From Pseudoroseicyclus_A sp041714655 (lineage in GTDB: Bacteria; Pseudomonadota; Alphaproteobacteria; Rhodobacterales; Rhodobacteraceae), in contig NZ_CP168219.1 of NCBI RefSeq assembly GCF_041714655.1, positions 1,674,001-1,738,000 of the forward strand: a DNA stretch of 64,000 bases, in the 5' to 3' direction. The notes beneath the pieces are model-generated. The model saw only the letters and a list, made by a program, of their open reading frames with translations, was not told the DNA's origin and did not search any database. A program made the position numbers and the translations under genes. Every line of letters starts with the position of its first letter. The first letter of the stretch is position 1. Of this stretch, positions 24,132 to 31,317 are shown piece after piece.

Positions 24132-26600
24132 ATGGGGATCGCGCTGCGCTGGCTCTTCCGCCTGGCGGTGGGGCTTGTCGGACTGGTCATCGCCGCCGCC
24201 TTCCTCGTCTGGTATTTCGCCTCGCGCTCGCTTCCCGATTACGATGGCAGCTTCACCGTCGCGGGCATCTCGGCGCCGGTCGAGATCGTCCGCGACAATG
24301 CCGACGTGCCGCATATCTTCGGGCAAACCGACGACGACGTCTATTTCGCGCTCGGCTTCGCCCATGCGCAGGACCGCTTCTGGCAGATGCTGACCCTCCG
24401 GCGGACGGCGCAGGGGCGCCTCTCCGAGCTCTTCGGCACGCGCACGCTGCAGACCGACATCCTCCTCCGCCGGCTCGACGTCTACGGCGCCGCCACCGCC
24501 TCCGTCGCCGCGCAGGACCCTTACGCGCTCTCGGCGCTCGAGGCCTATTCTGCCGGGGTGAACGCCTGGATCTCCGAGGTCGGCGAGGGTTCGCGCGGGC
24601 GCGGCGCGCCGGAGATGTGGCTCTTCAACCATCCGATCTCCCCCTGGCAGCCGGCCGATTCCCTCGCCATCGCCAAGATCATGGCCCTGCAGCTCACCAC
24701 CAATTTCGCGGACGAGGTGCTCCGCGCCCGCCTGTCGCTGGCGCTGGAGCCGGAGCGGGTGCGCGACCTGATGCCGGACGACCCCGGTGCCGGCATCGCC
24801 TCGCTGCCGGAATATGCCGCGCTCGTCCCCGAGGCGCCGGAGGCCAGCTTCGCCGCCGCCGAGCACCCCGAATACGGGCCCTTCTCGCCGGTGACGCCCC
24901 CTGCCCTCGCCGGTGCCTCCAACGCCTGGGCCGCGGCGGTGAGCCGCGCCGCCACCGGCTCGACGCTCCTCGCCAACGATCCGCATCTGGGGCTGACGGC
25001 GCCGTCGATCTGGTATCTGGCGCGGCTGGAGCTGGAATCGGGTGGCGTCATCGGCGCCACCGTGCCGGGGATGCCCAACATCCTCACCGGCCGCTCCGCC
25101 GATCTCGGCTGGGGGATCACCACCACCTATCTCGACGATGTCGACCTCTATCAGGAGGAGGTGAACCCGGCCAATGCCGACCAGTATCGCGGCCCGGACG
25201 GCTGGGAGGAGTTCGTCCAGCGCGATTCGATCATCACCATCGCCGATGCGCCGCCCCTGACGGTCCATCTGCAATGGACGGCCAATGGCCCCGTCCTTCC
25301 GGCCGACCAGTTCGGCCTGCCCTATATCCGGCCGCCCGGCCATGTGACCTCCGCCGCCTGGACGGGCCTCAGCCGCGAGGATACCTCCGTCTCCGCCGGG
25401 CTGGCGCTCATGCGCGCGCATTCGGTGGAGGAAGGCCAGGAGGCGCTCTCGCGCTTCGTCGCCCCGGCGACGACAGTGACGCTGGCCGACCGCAACAACA
25501 TCGCGCTGCAGGTCGCCGGGCAGATGCCCCGCCGCGACCCCGCGCACCAGAGCCAGGGCCGCCTGCCGACCCTCGGCTATCTGGAGGAAAACCGCTGGCA
25601 GGGCTTCTATCCCTATGAGGACAATCCCTCCTTCAACGATCCCGACGGCGGCATCCTCGGCAATACCAACAACAAGATCGTCGACCGCCCCTTCCCGCGG
25701 CACCTGACCTTCGACTGGGGCGACAGCCAGCGCGTGCAGCGCTGGACCTTTCTGATGCAGGAGCGCGAGGTGCATACCCGCGACAGCTTCATCGAGACGC
25801 AGCTCGACACGATCTCCCCCGCCGCACGGACGCTCCTGCCGCTCATTGGCGCCAACCTCTGGTACACCGGCGAAGCCGCGCCCGAGGGCACGCCCGAGAA
25901 GCGCCGGCAGGAGGCGCTGGCGCTCCTCGCCGACTGGAACGGCGAGATGAACGAGCATCTGCCCGAGCCGCTGATCTATGCCGCCTGGGTCCGCGCCCTG
26001 CAGGCCCGGCTCATCGAGGATGACCTCGGCCCCTTCGCGGAGGAATTCACCCATGTCGAGCCGCTCTTCCTCGAGCGGGTCTACCGCGACGTCGGCGGCG
26101 CCAGCGCCTGGTGCGACGTGCGCCAGTCGGCACCGGAGGAGAGCTGCGTCGATGTCGCGCGCATGGCGCTCGACGATGCGCTCGTCTGGATCGGCGAGCA
26201 TTACGGGCAGGATCTGCAAAGCCTGCGCTGGGGCGATGCGCATGTGGCGCGGCACGACCATCAGGTCATGGGCGAGGTGCCGGTGCTCTCGTGGTTCGTG
26301 AACATCCGCCAGTCGACCTCGGGCGGCGATTTCACTCTGAACCGTGGCGTGACGGCCGGGACGGGAGACACGCCCTTCGCCAATGTCCACGCCGCCGCCT
26401 ATCGCGGCGTCTACGATTTCGCCGACCCCGATTCCTCGGTCTTCGTGATCTCGACGGGTCAGTCGGGCCACCCGCTCTCGCGGCATTACGACGATCTGGG
26501 CGAGCTCTGGCGGCGCGGCGAATACATCCCCATGTCGCTCGACGCCGGCCTCGCCCGCGCGGCGGCGACGGGCATCATCACGCTGGAGCCGGCGGAGTAG
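24132..26600 (+). CDS. Penicillin acylase family protein (Ntn-hydrolase)
   Basis: 822 aa. An N-terminal hydrophobic segment (residues 9-29) directs it to the periplasm. The propeptide contains 'VRDNADVPHIFGQTDDDVYFALGFAHAQDRFWQM', and the N-terminal nucleophile is Ser263 in GASNAW, where autocleavage should separate alpha and beta chains. 'LANDPHLGLTAPSIWY' follows as usual. Substrates of this family include beta-lactams, acyl-homoserine lactones and N-acyl amino acids; the sequence does not say which. Stand-alone gene divergent from the dehydrogenase. Confidence 0.93.
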   Translation: MGIALRWLFRLAVGLVGLVIAAAFLVWYFASRSLPDYDGSFTVAGISAPVEIVRDNADVPHIFGQTDDDVYFALGFAHAQDRFWQMLTLRRTAQGRLSELFGTRTLQTDILLRRLDVYGAATASVAAQDPYALSALEAYSAGVNAWISEVGEGSRGRGAPEMWLFNHPISPWQPADSLAIAKIMALQLTTNFADEVLRARLSLALEPERVRDLMPDDPGAGIASLPEYAALVPEAPEASFAAAEHPEYGPFSPVTPPALAGASNAWAAAVSRAATGSTLLANDPHLGLTAPSIWYLARLELESGGVIGATVPGMPNILTGRSADLGWGITTTYLDDVDLYQEEVNPANADQYRGPDGWEEFVQRDSIITIADAPPLTVHLQWTANGPVLPADQFGLPYIRPPGHVTSAAWTGLSREDTSVSAGLALMRAHSVEEGQEALSRFVAPATTVTLADRNNIALQVAGQMPRRDPAHQSQGRLPTLGYLEENRWQGFYPYEDNPSFNDPDGGILGNTNNKIVDRPFPRHLTFDWGDSQRVQRWTFLMQEREVHTRDSFIETQLDTISPAARTLLPLIGANLWYTGEAAPEGTPEKRRQEALALLADWNGEMNEHLPEPLIYAAWVRALQARLIEDDLGPFAEEFTHVEPLFLERVYRDVGGASAWCDVRQSAPEESCVDVARMALDDALVWIGEHYGQDLQSLRWGDAHVARHDHQVMGEVPVLSWFVNIRQSTSGGDFTLNRGVTAGTGDTPFANVHAAAYRGVYDFADPDSSVFVISTGQSGHPLSRHYDDLGELWRRGEYIPMSLDAGLARAAATGIITLEPAE

Positions 26601-26657
26601 CGCCGCCCGGGGGGACGCTGTCCGGGCTCAGGTGAAGCGCGTCGCTCGCAACCGGGC

Positions 26658-26680
26658 GTAGGGTGGGTTTTCAACCCACC
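26658..26680 (+). repeat. Dispersed palindromic repeat, GTAGGGTGGGTT family (copy A)
   Basis: GTAG followed by GGTGGGTT-TTC-AACCCACC, a hairpin with perfect 8-base arms. Related copies are at 29923-29945 (opposite orientation), 35304-35326 and, degraded, 39714-39736. It lies between the convergent acylase and ccmG genes. Confidence 0.85.
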
Positions 26681-26704
26681 ATGTCCCCGCCGCGCTCGGC
26701 AAGC

Positions 26705-27256
26705 CTACTCCGCCGCCATGCCGGCGGAGGCCTCCTCCAGCGCCGGCAGGAACTGCTGCTCATAGGCGGCGCCGATGAGCGGGCCGACGAAGCGGAAGAG
26801 CACCTCGCCCTCGCCATCGACGAGGAAGGTCTCCGGCGGGGCGGTGACGCCCCAGTCCACGGCCGTGCGCCCGCGCGGGTCGAAGGCGGAGGCGAAGAAC
26901 GGGTCGCCCTCGTCCTCGAGATAGCCCTGCGCCGCCGGCTCCTCATCGCGGAAGTTGACGCCCGCGACCCGGTAGCCCTCGGCCGCCAGCGCCATCAGCG
27001 TCGGATGCTCCAGCCGGCAGGGCGGGCACCAGGAGGCCCAGAAATTGACGATGGTGAGCTCGCCGCTGCGCAGCATCTCGTCGGTCAGCGCCGGCTTGCC
27101 GGGCAGCGCCTCGACGGGCAGCGGCGGCGCCGCGCGGCCGATCAGCGTCGAGGGCAGCGCATCGTCGCGGTTGACGACCATGCCGCCGAGAAAGAGCCCG
27201 GCGATGGCCGCGAAGATCGCCGGCGGCAGGATGACGAGCGGCGAGAGCCTAGCCAT
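26705..27256 (-). CDS. ccmG: Periplasmic thiol:disulfide oxidoreductase CcmG/DsbE
   Basis: 183 aa thioredoxin-fold protein anchored by one N-terminal helix (residues 7-26). The redox motif WCPPC is at 76-80, with the CcmG-type 'GVNFRDEEPAA' and cis-Pro 'GVTAPPETFLVD' regions. It keeps apocytochrome c or CcmH cysteines reduced during haem attachment. It overlaps ccmD by eight bases and ends the ccm cluster. Confidence 0.94.
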   Translation of the reverse strand: MARLSPLVILPPAIFAAIAGLFLGGMVVNRDDALPSTLIGRAAPPLPVEALPGKPALTDEMLRSGELTIVNFWASWCPPCRLEHPTLMALAAEGYRVAGVNFRDEEPAAQGYLEDEGDPFFASAFDPRGRTAVDWGVTAPPETFLVDGEGEVLFRFVGPLIGAAYEQQFLPALEEASAGMAAE

Positions 27257-27428
27257 TGCGGGTCTCCCTCGCCTCCCCTGGGGCCTCCCCCAGCGCCTCG
27301 GCCCGCTCCACCGCGGCCCGCGCCCGGCGCGCCTGCGCGAAGGAGAGCCAGACGAGCCCGCCGATCAGGAGGAGCGAGACGATATAGGCCGAGATCACCT
27401 CGGCGGCGTAGTCCCCGAGGAAGGTCAT
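27249..27428 (-). CDS. ccmD: Haem exporter small subunit CcmD
   Basis: 59 aa with one membrane helix (about residues 9-31) followed by a basic, helical tail (RRARAAVERAEALG), the CcmD layout. CcmD releases haem-loaded CcmE from the CcmABC complex. The start overlaps the ccmC stop by four bases (ATGA) and the end overlaps ccmG, so translational coupling along the cluster is clear. Confidence 0.9.
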   Translation of the reverse strand: MTFLGDYAAEVISAYIVSLLLIGGLVWLSFAQARRARAAVERAEALGEAPGEARETRNG

Positions 27429-28174
27429 GCCGGCTCTCCCGTGGCGAGGCGCGCCTCCGTCCGGCGCTCCAGCGCTGCCGCGCGGCGAAGCGCGATCTCG
27501 GATCGGGTGCGCAGCAGCACCAGCCCGATGAAGAGCAGCACGAAGCCGGCGATGGAGACGAGGAGCGGATAGTAGAACACATCCGCCACATGCTCCTCGG
27601 GGTCGAGCGACAGCGAGGCACCCTGATGCAGACCCTGGTTCCAGAAGAGCACTGCATAGCGCGAGAGCACGGCGAAGACCGAGCCCACGATGCAAAGGAC
27701 GGCGGTCAGGTCGGCCGCGGTATCGGCATCGTCGATGGCGGCCCAGAGCGCCATGTAGCCGAGATAGAAGAGAAAGAGGATGAGGAAGGAGGTGAGCCGC
27801 GGGTCCCAGGCCCAGTAGGTCCCCCACATCGGCTTGCCCCAGATCGCCCCGGTGGCGATGGCGATGAGCACCATGACCATGCCGACCGGCGCCGCCGCCT
27901 TCGCGGCCAGCGCCGAGACATGATGCCGCCGGATCAGCCAGATGAGCGAGGCCACCAGCATCATGAACCAGGCGTTGATGGCCATCAGCGCGCTCGGCAC
28001 ATGCAGATAGATGATCTTCACCGTGGCGCCCTGCCGGTAATCCTCTGGCGTGAAGAACACGCCCCAGACGAGCGCGCCCGCGAGGCACAGAAGCGCCAGA
28101 CCGAGGATCCAGGGGATCAGCGGCGTCACCGTCTCGGTGAACTTCTTGGGGTTCGCATATTGCCAGAACGACAT
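27425..28174 (-). CDS. ccmC: Haem exporter protein CcmC
   Basis: 249 aa with six membrane helices and the tryptophan-rich haem-binding motif WGTYWAWDPR at 117-126, flanked by the conserved histidine 58 ('IYLHVPSA'). CcmC loads haem onto CcmE. Length is normal. It follows ccmB by 41 bp and is coupled to ccmD. Confidence 0.95.
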   Translation of the reverse strand: MSFWQYANPKKFTETVTPLIPWILGLALLCLAGALVWGVFFTPEDYRQGATVKIIYLHVPSALMAINAWFMMLVASLIWLIRRHHVSALAAKAAAPVGMVMVLIAIATGAIWGKPMWGTYWAWDPRLTSFLILFLFYLGYMALWAAIDDADTAADLTAVLCIVGSVFAVLSRYAVLFWNQGLHQGASLSLDPEEHVADVFYYPLLVSIAGFVLLFIGLVLLRTRSEIALRRAAALERRTEARLATGEPA

Positions 28175-28215
28175 GGGGATCTCCTACCTCGGGGGGGCGG
28201 CGGCGTCCATCGGGC

Positions 28216-28872
28216 TCACCGGAGGTTGACGCGCAGCGCCGCGGCGGCGGCGAAGGGCATGAGCGCGAGGCAGCCGAGGCTGAGCGCCGCCAGCATGGCC
28301 GGCGCCGCGCCCTGCGCCAGCCCCTCGGCGCCGCGGCGCGCCATCTCTGCCCCGAAGATCAGCGTCGGCACGTAGAGCGGCAGGACGATGAGCGACAGGA
28401 GCAGCCCGCCCCGGCGGATGGAAAGCGTCAGCGCCGCGCCGAAGGCCCCGATGAGCGAGAGCGCCGGCGTGCCGAGGGCGAGCGAGAGGAGGAGCCAGGG
28501 CGCGGCCCCGGCCGGCAGCGCCAGAAGCGGGCCGAGGAGCGGAGCGGCCAGCGTCAGCGGCAGGCCGGTGGTCAGCCAGTGGGCCAGGGCCTTGGCGAGG
28601 ATGAGGGATTCCAGCGGCAGGGGCGCGGTGGCGAGGAGCTGGAGCGCGCCGTCCTCGTGGTCGAGCGCGAAGAGCCTGTCGAGCGTCAGCAGCGCGGCAA
28701 GGAGCGCCGCGACCCAGAGCATCCCGGGCGCGATCCGGGCGAGGAGCGCGCGTTCGGGGCCGATGCCGAAGGGCACGAGCACGATGACGATCAGGAAGAA
28801 GGCCAGCCCCAGCCCGAAGCCGCCGCCGGAGCGGAGCGCGAGGCGGAGGTCTCGCAGCAGGAGCGCGCTCAC
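28216..28872 (-). CDS. ccmB: Haem exporter protein CcmB
   Basis: 218 aa membrane protein starting MSALLLRDLRLALRSGGGFG, a typical CcmB N-terminus with a cytoplasmic amphipathic stretch, then six helices and 'EDGALQLLATAPLPL' in the ATPase-contact loop. It partners CcmA in the ABC-type complex that releases holo-CcmE. It overlaps ccmA by four bases. Confidence 0.94.
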   Translation of the reverse strand: MSALLLRDLRLALRSGGGFGLGLAFFLIVIVLVPFGIGPERALLARIAPGMLWVAALLAALLTLDRLFALDHEDGALQLLATAPLPLESLILAKALAHWLTTGLPLTLAAPLLGPLLALPAGAAPWLLLSLALGTPALSLIGAFGAALTLSIRRGGLLLSLIVLPLYVPTLIFGAEMARRGAEGLAQGAAPAMLAALSLGCLALMPFAAAAALRVNLR

Positions 28873-29483
28873 AGGAAGGCCTCATCGCCCGCGGCCGCGG
28901 CCGCCTCGGGGCCCGCCCGATGGGCGGCGAGATCGAGGCTCGGCGCCTCGAGGCCGAGCGGGATATGCGTGGCAATGACGGCGGAGCCGCCCCCGGCGAG
29001 ATGGACCTCCCGCAGCCAGGCAGCGAAGCGGGCCACGGAGGCGGCATCGAGCGAGACGGTGGGTTCGTCGAGAAGAAGGAGCGGCCGCCCGATTACCGCC
29101 AGCCGCGCCAGCCCGAGCCGCCGCCGTTGGCCGGAGGAGAGCGCCCCGCCCGGCCTGTCGGCGAGGGCGGCGAGGTCGAAGGCGGAAAGGACGGCGGGGT
29201 CGCAGGGTCGGCGATAGAGCGCCGCCCAGAAGGCCAGGTTCTCGGTGACGGTGAGCTGCGCCTTCACCCCGTCGGCATGGGAGGCATAGGCAGCCTCGGC
29301 ATTGCCGCTGACCTCCCCCGCCTCGGGCGGCTGCAGCCCGGCGAGGCAGCGCAGCAGCGTCGTCTTGCCGATGCCGTTGGGGCCGGTGAGCAGCAGCGCC
29401 GCGCCGGGGGCGAGGGTGAAGCTCACCCCTTCGAGCAGGCGCCGCCCGCCCCGCGCCACGCTCAGGCCCCGGACCGCCAGCAT
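28869..29483 (-). CDS. ccmA: Haem exporter ATP-binding protein CcmA
   Basis: 204-aa ABC ATPase. Walker A GPNGIGKTT at 34-42, signature 'LSSGQRRRLGLARL' (Ser in place of the first Gly, as is usual in CcmA) and Walker B 'LLLLDEPTVSLD'. Short length and the 'LLRCLAGLQPPEAGEV' segment are characteristic. It begins the ccm cluster, five bases after the Mth938-like gene. Confidence 0.95.
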   Translation of the reverse strand: MLAVRGLSVARGGRRLLEGVSFTLAPGAALLLTGPNGIGKTTLLRCLAGLQPPEAGEVSGNAEAAYASHADGVKAQLTVTENLAFWAALYRRPCDPAVLSAFDLAALADRPGGALSSGQRRRLGLARLAVIGRPLLLLDEPTVSLDAASVARFAAWLREVHLAGGGSAVIATHIPLGLEAPSLDLAAHRAGPEAAAAAGDEAFL

Positions 29484-29488
29484 GGGCG

Positions 29489-29842
29489 TCAGAGCGCGAG
29501 AAGCGCGGCGCCGACGCGGCGGCCCTCGCTGAGAAGGACGTTGTAGGTGCGCGCCGCCGCCGGCGAGGCCATCGGCTCGGCGGCGATGCCGGCGCCCTCC
29601 ATCGCGGTGCGGAAGGGCTGCGGCAGATAGGCCATCTCGGCGCCGGTGCCGACGAAGAGCACGTCGAGCAGCTCGGCGGCCTCCAAGAGCGGCGCCATAT
29701 CCTCGAGCCCGCCCCAGTGCCCGGCGCCGGAGGGCAGGACGAGCGCATGGCCCTCGATCAGCTTACCGCCGACCCGCCAGAAGCCGGGGGCGTAGCCGTC
29801 GATCGGCAGCGCATTGTCGTAGCGGATTTCGTTGAGGCGCAT
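29489..29842 (-). CDS. Mth938-like domain protein
   Basis: 117 aa with the Mth938/DUF498 fold seen in human NDUFAF3 and bacterial relatives: 'WRVGGKLIEGHALVLPSG', 'LFVGTGAEMAYLP' and the terminal 'EGRRVGAALLAL'. In many Rhodobacterales this gene sits between secF and ccmA; here it is next to ccmA but secDF are 31 kb away. Its biochemical role in bacteria is unproven; the NDUFAF3 relation hints at complex I assembly. Confidence 0.85.
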   Translation of the reverse strand: MRLNEIRYDNALPIDGYAPGFWRVGGKLIEGHALVLPSGAGHWGGLEDMAPLLEAAELLDVLFVGTGAEMAYLPQPFRTAMEGAGIAAEPMASPAAARTYNVLLSEGRRVGAALLAL

Positions 29843-29922
29843 AGCGGGTCTCCCGGGGGGAAGGGGTAGGACGGGGGGCGCGGGAGGGCAAGGGGGGCGT
29901 ACGGGGGCGGCCTGCCCGAAGA

Positions 29923-29945
29923 GGTGGGTTACGAACCCACCCTAC
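29923..29945 (-). repeat. Dispersed palindromic repeat, GTAGGGTGGGTT family (copy B)
   Basis: GGTGGGTT-ACG-AACCCACC followed by CTAC, so in the opposite orientation to copy A. It is followed at 30002 by the nested-stem element, the same association as in the copy at 39714-39736. Confidence 0.85.
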
Positions 29946-30001
29946 GGGGGCGACGGTGCCGCTTTCGCCCCCGCCCGGCACGCGCCGGAACGGCGCAGGG
30001 C

Positions 30002-30126
30002 GAGCGCCGGCCCGCCCCGCGGGCTGGCGCTCTGGTGACGCCGGGCATGAGCTCGGAGCGGGGATGTGGCTGCGCCATAAAGCGCTCCGTCCAGCCGTCG
30101 GAGCGCCACCCCCCGGGCCGGCGCTC
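30002..30126. repeat. Nested-stem intergenic element (copy 1)
   Basis: Three inverted repeats lie inside one another: GAGCGCCGGCCCG (30002-30014) with its exact complement at 30114-30126, TGGCGCTC (30025-30032) with GAGCGCCA (30101-30108), and CGGAGCG (30054-30060) with CGCTCCG (30083-30089). A second copy with the same order and spacing is at 39798-39919. It could be a structured RNA or a mobile palindromic repeat; no open frame explains it. Confidence 0.8.
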
Positions 30127-30214
30127 GCCCTGCGCGGCACCGTTGGGAAAGGCGGAGGCGGGGAGACCCTGAGCGAAGCGCTCAGAATGCCAGCGCAGCT
30201 TTGGCCGCAAACCC

Positions 30215-30269
30215 CGGGGGGCTGTCGGCCCCCCGAGATCCCCCCCTGAGGACTTTTGGGGAGCAAAGA
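30215..30269 (-). repeat. 3'-end composite repeat with terminator hairpin (copy 2)
   Basis: On the minus strand TCTTTGCTCCCCAAAAGTCC leads into a GGGGGGG run and the perfect hairpin CGGGGGGC-CGACA-GCCCCCCG (30215-30235), the same layout as 23055-23117. It starts three bases after the YafY-type regulator stop and should terminate that gene. Confidence 0.75.
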
Positions 30270-30272
30270 CGA

Positions 30273-30926
30273 TCAGGGCGGGGTGAAGTCGGTCAGGCGT
30301 TTGCCCTCCTCGTCGACGAAGAGCTCGGGGAGCGCGCGCAGATGCGTCAGGCGGTCGACGCGGAGTTCGAGGAAGGCCGCCGCCTCTTCCGCCCAGGCCG
30401 TCAGCACCCAGACGCGGCCCCAATAGGCGATCTTCAGGGGGCGGAGCGTGTCTGCCCCGCCCTCCCAGGCGGCGCGAAGCTTCTGGCGGGCGCGGAGCGC
30501 GGCGCGGATCTGCGGCAGCCAGGCATGGGCCTCCGGCGCCTCGGCGAAGGGGCCGATGGCATGGCCGAAGCCGGCGGGCGGGCTCTGGCGATCCTGCGGC
30601 AGGGCGGCGTCGATCTTGGCCGAAAGGCTCTCGGCCGCCGCGCTGAGCTCGGCATCCGCCCCCGCCCCCACGGCGGCTAGCCCCAGATGCAGCGCCTCCA
30701 GCTCCGTCAGGCTGAGCGTCAGCGGCGGCAGCGCCAGATCCTCCGTCGCCCGGTAGCCGAGCCCGCGCGCCCCCTCGATCGGCACGCCGGAATCGATGAG
30801 CACATCCATGTCGCGGTAGATCGTGCGCAGCGACACGCCGAGCCGCGCCGCCAGATCCTCCGCCCGGATCACCCGGCCGCTCCGCAGAAGCTGCATCAGT
30901 GCGAACAATCTGTCTTTCCGGGCCAT
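30273..30926 (-). CDS. YafY-type transcriptional regulator (HTH plus WYL domain)
   Basis: 217 aa. N-terminal DeoR/HTH_11 winged helix (MARKDRLFALMQLLRSGRVIRAEDLAARLGVSLRTIYRDMDV region, about residues 1-60), then a WYL-type ligand-sensing domain ('LKIAYWGRVWVLTAWAEE', about 150-185). The ATG at 30926 carries a strong GGAGGGG ribosome site, so the longer upstream frame, which lacks conservation, is rejected. Two TGACAG direct repeats with an 11-bp period lie just upstream. It is divergent from tatA. Confidence 0.88.
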   Translation of the reverse strand: MARKDRLFALMQLLRSGRVIRAEDLAARLGVSLRTIYRDMDVLIDSGVPIEGARGLGYRATEDLALPPLTLSLTELEALHLGLAAVGAGADAELSAAAESLSAKIDAALPQDRQSPPAGFGHAIGPFAEAPEAHAWLPQIRAALRARQKLRAAWEGGADTLRPLKIAYWGRVWVLTAWAEEAAAFLELRVDRLTHLRALPELFVDEEGKRLTDFTPP

Positions 30927-30935
30927 CACCCCTCC

Positions 30936-30952
30936 TGACAGCTTTTTGACAG
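30936..30952 (-). promoter_or_regulatory. Direct repeats upstream of the YafY-type regulator
   Basis: CTGTCAAAAAGCTGTCA on the minus strand is two CTGTCA units at an 11-bp period, ending at the ribosome site of the regulator gene. It may be an autoregulatory operator; the pattern also resembles a weak PHO box, which cannot be excluded by eye. Confidence 0.4.
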
Positions 30953-31068
30953 AAAATGCGACGAAGGCCAGCCTTTCCCGCTTCCGCCCTCCCCTGGCGG
31001 CGCTTAGACAGGGGCCATCAGGAGCAGCGCGCCGCCCGTGAGGGGCGGCCGGATCAGGGAGACGCGAC

Positions 31069-31284
31069 ATGCTCAACAACATCGGCCTTCCGGGCCTTCT
31101 GCTCATCGCCGTGGTGGTGCTGGTGCTCTTCGGCCGCGGGAAGATCTCCTCGCTCATGGGCGAGGTCGGCAAGGGCATCACCGCCTTCAAGCGCGGTGTC
31201 GACGATTCCAAGCGCGAGCTGGACGACGCCTCGGCGGAGAGCGCCCGTGACGTGACGCCCGAGGGCGAGAAGAAAGAAGCCTGA
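31069..31284 (+). CDS. tatA: Twin-arginine translocase subunit TatA
   Basis: 71 aa. N-terminal membrane helix (LPGLLLIAVVVLVLFGRGKI, residues about 5-24) with the hallmark FG at its end, followed by the amphipathic helix 'LMGEVGKGITAFKRGV' and a charged tail. TatA forms the pore-like assembly that moves folded proteins across the inner membrane. First gene of tatABC. Confidence 0.95.
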   Translation: MLNNIGLPGLLLIAVVVLVLFGRGKISSLMGEVGKGITAFKRGVDDSKRELDDASAESARDVTPEGEKKEA

Positions 31285-31317
31285 GGCGCCCCCGGCGCCT
31301 CGCCCTAGGGGGTCTTC

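Larger units (their letters stand above)
29843..30272. other. Gene-free region filled with three kinds of repeat
   Basis: No gene with supporting evidence is seen in these 430 bases, although GC-rich open frames exist on both strands. It contains a GTAGGGTGGGTT-family palindrome (29923-29945), the nested-stem element (30002-30126) and the 3'-end composite repeat with terminator hairpin (30215-30269). Confidence 0.75.

Noticed and set aside
23160..26486. Minus-strand open frame of more than 1100 codons
   Set aside because: Only the last 290 codons (starting MAKVAFLG at 24032) are a gene; the rest is the reverse complement of the penicillin-acylase gene, where GC-rich codon bias removes stops.
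29843..30272. Several 60-160 codon open frames in the repeat-rich gap
   Set aside because: They read through palindromic repeats in all frames and have Arg/Pro/Ala-only composition; no ribosome site or domain.
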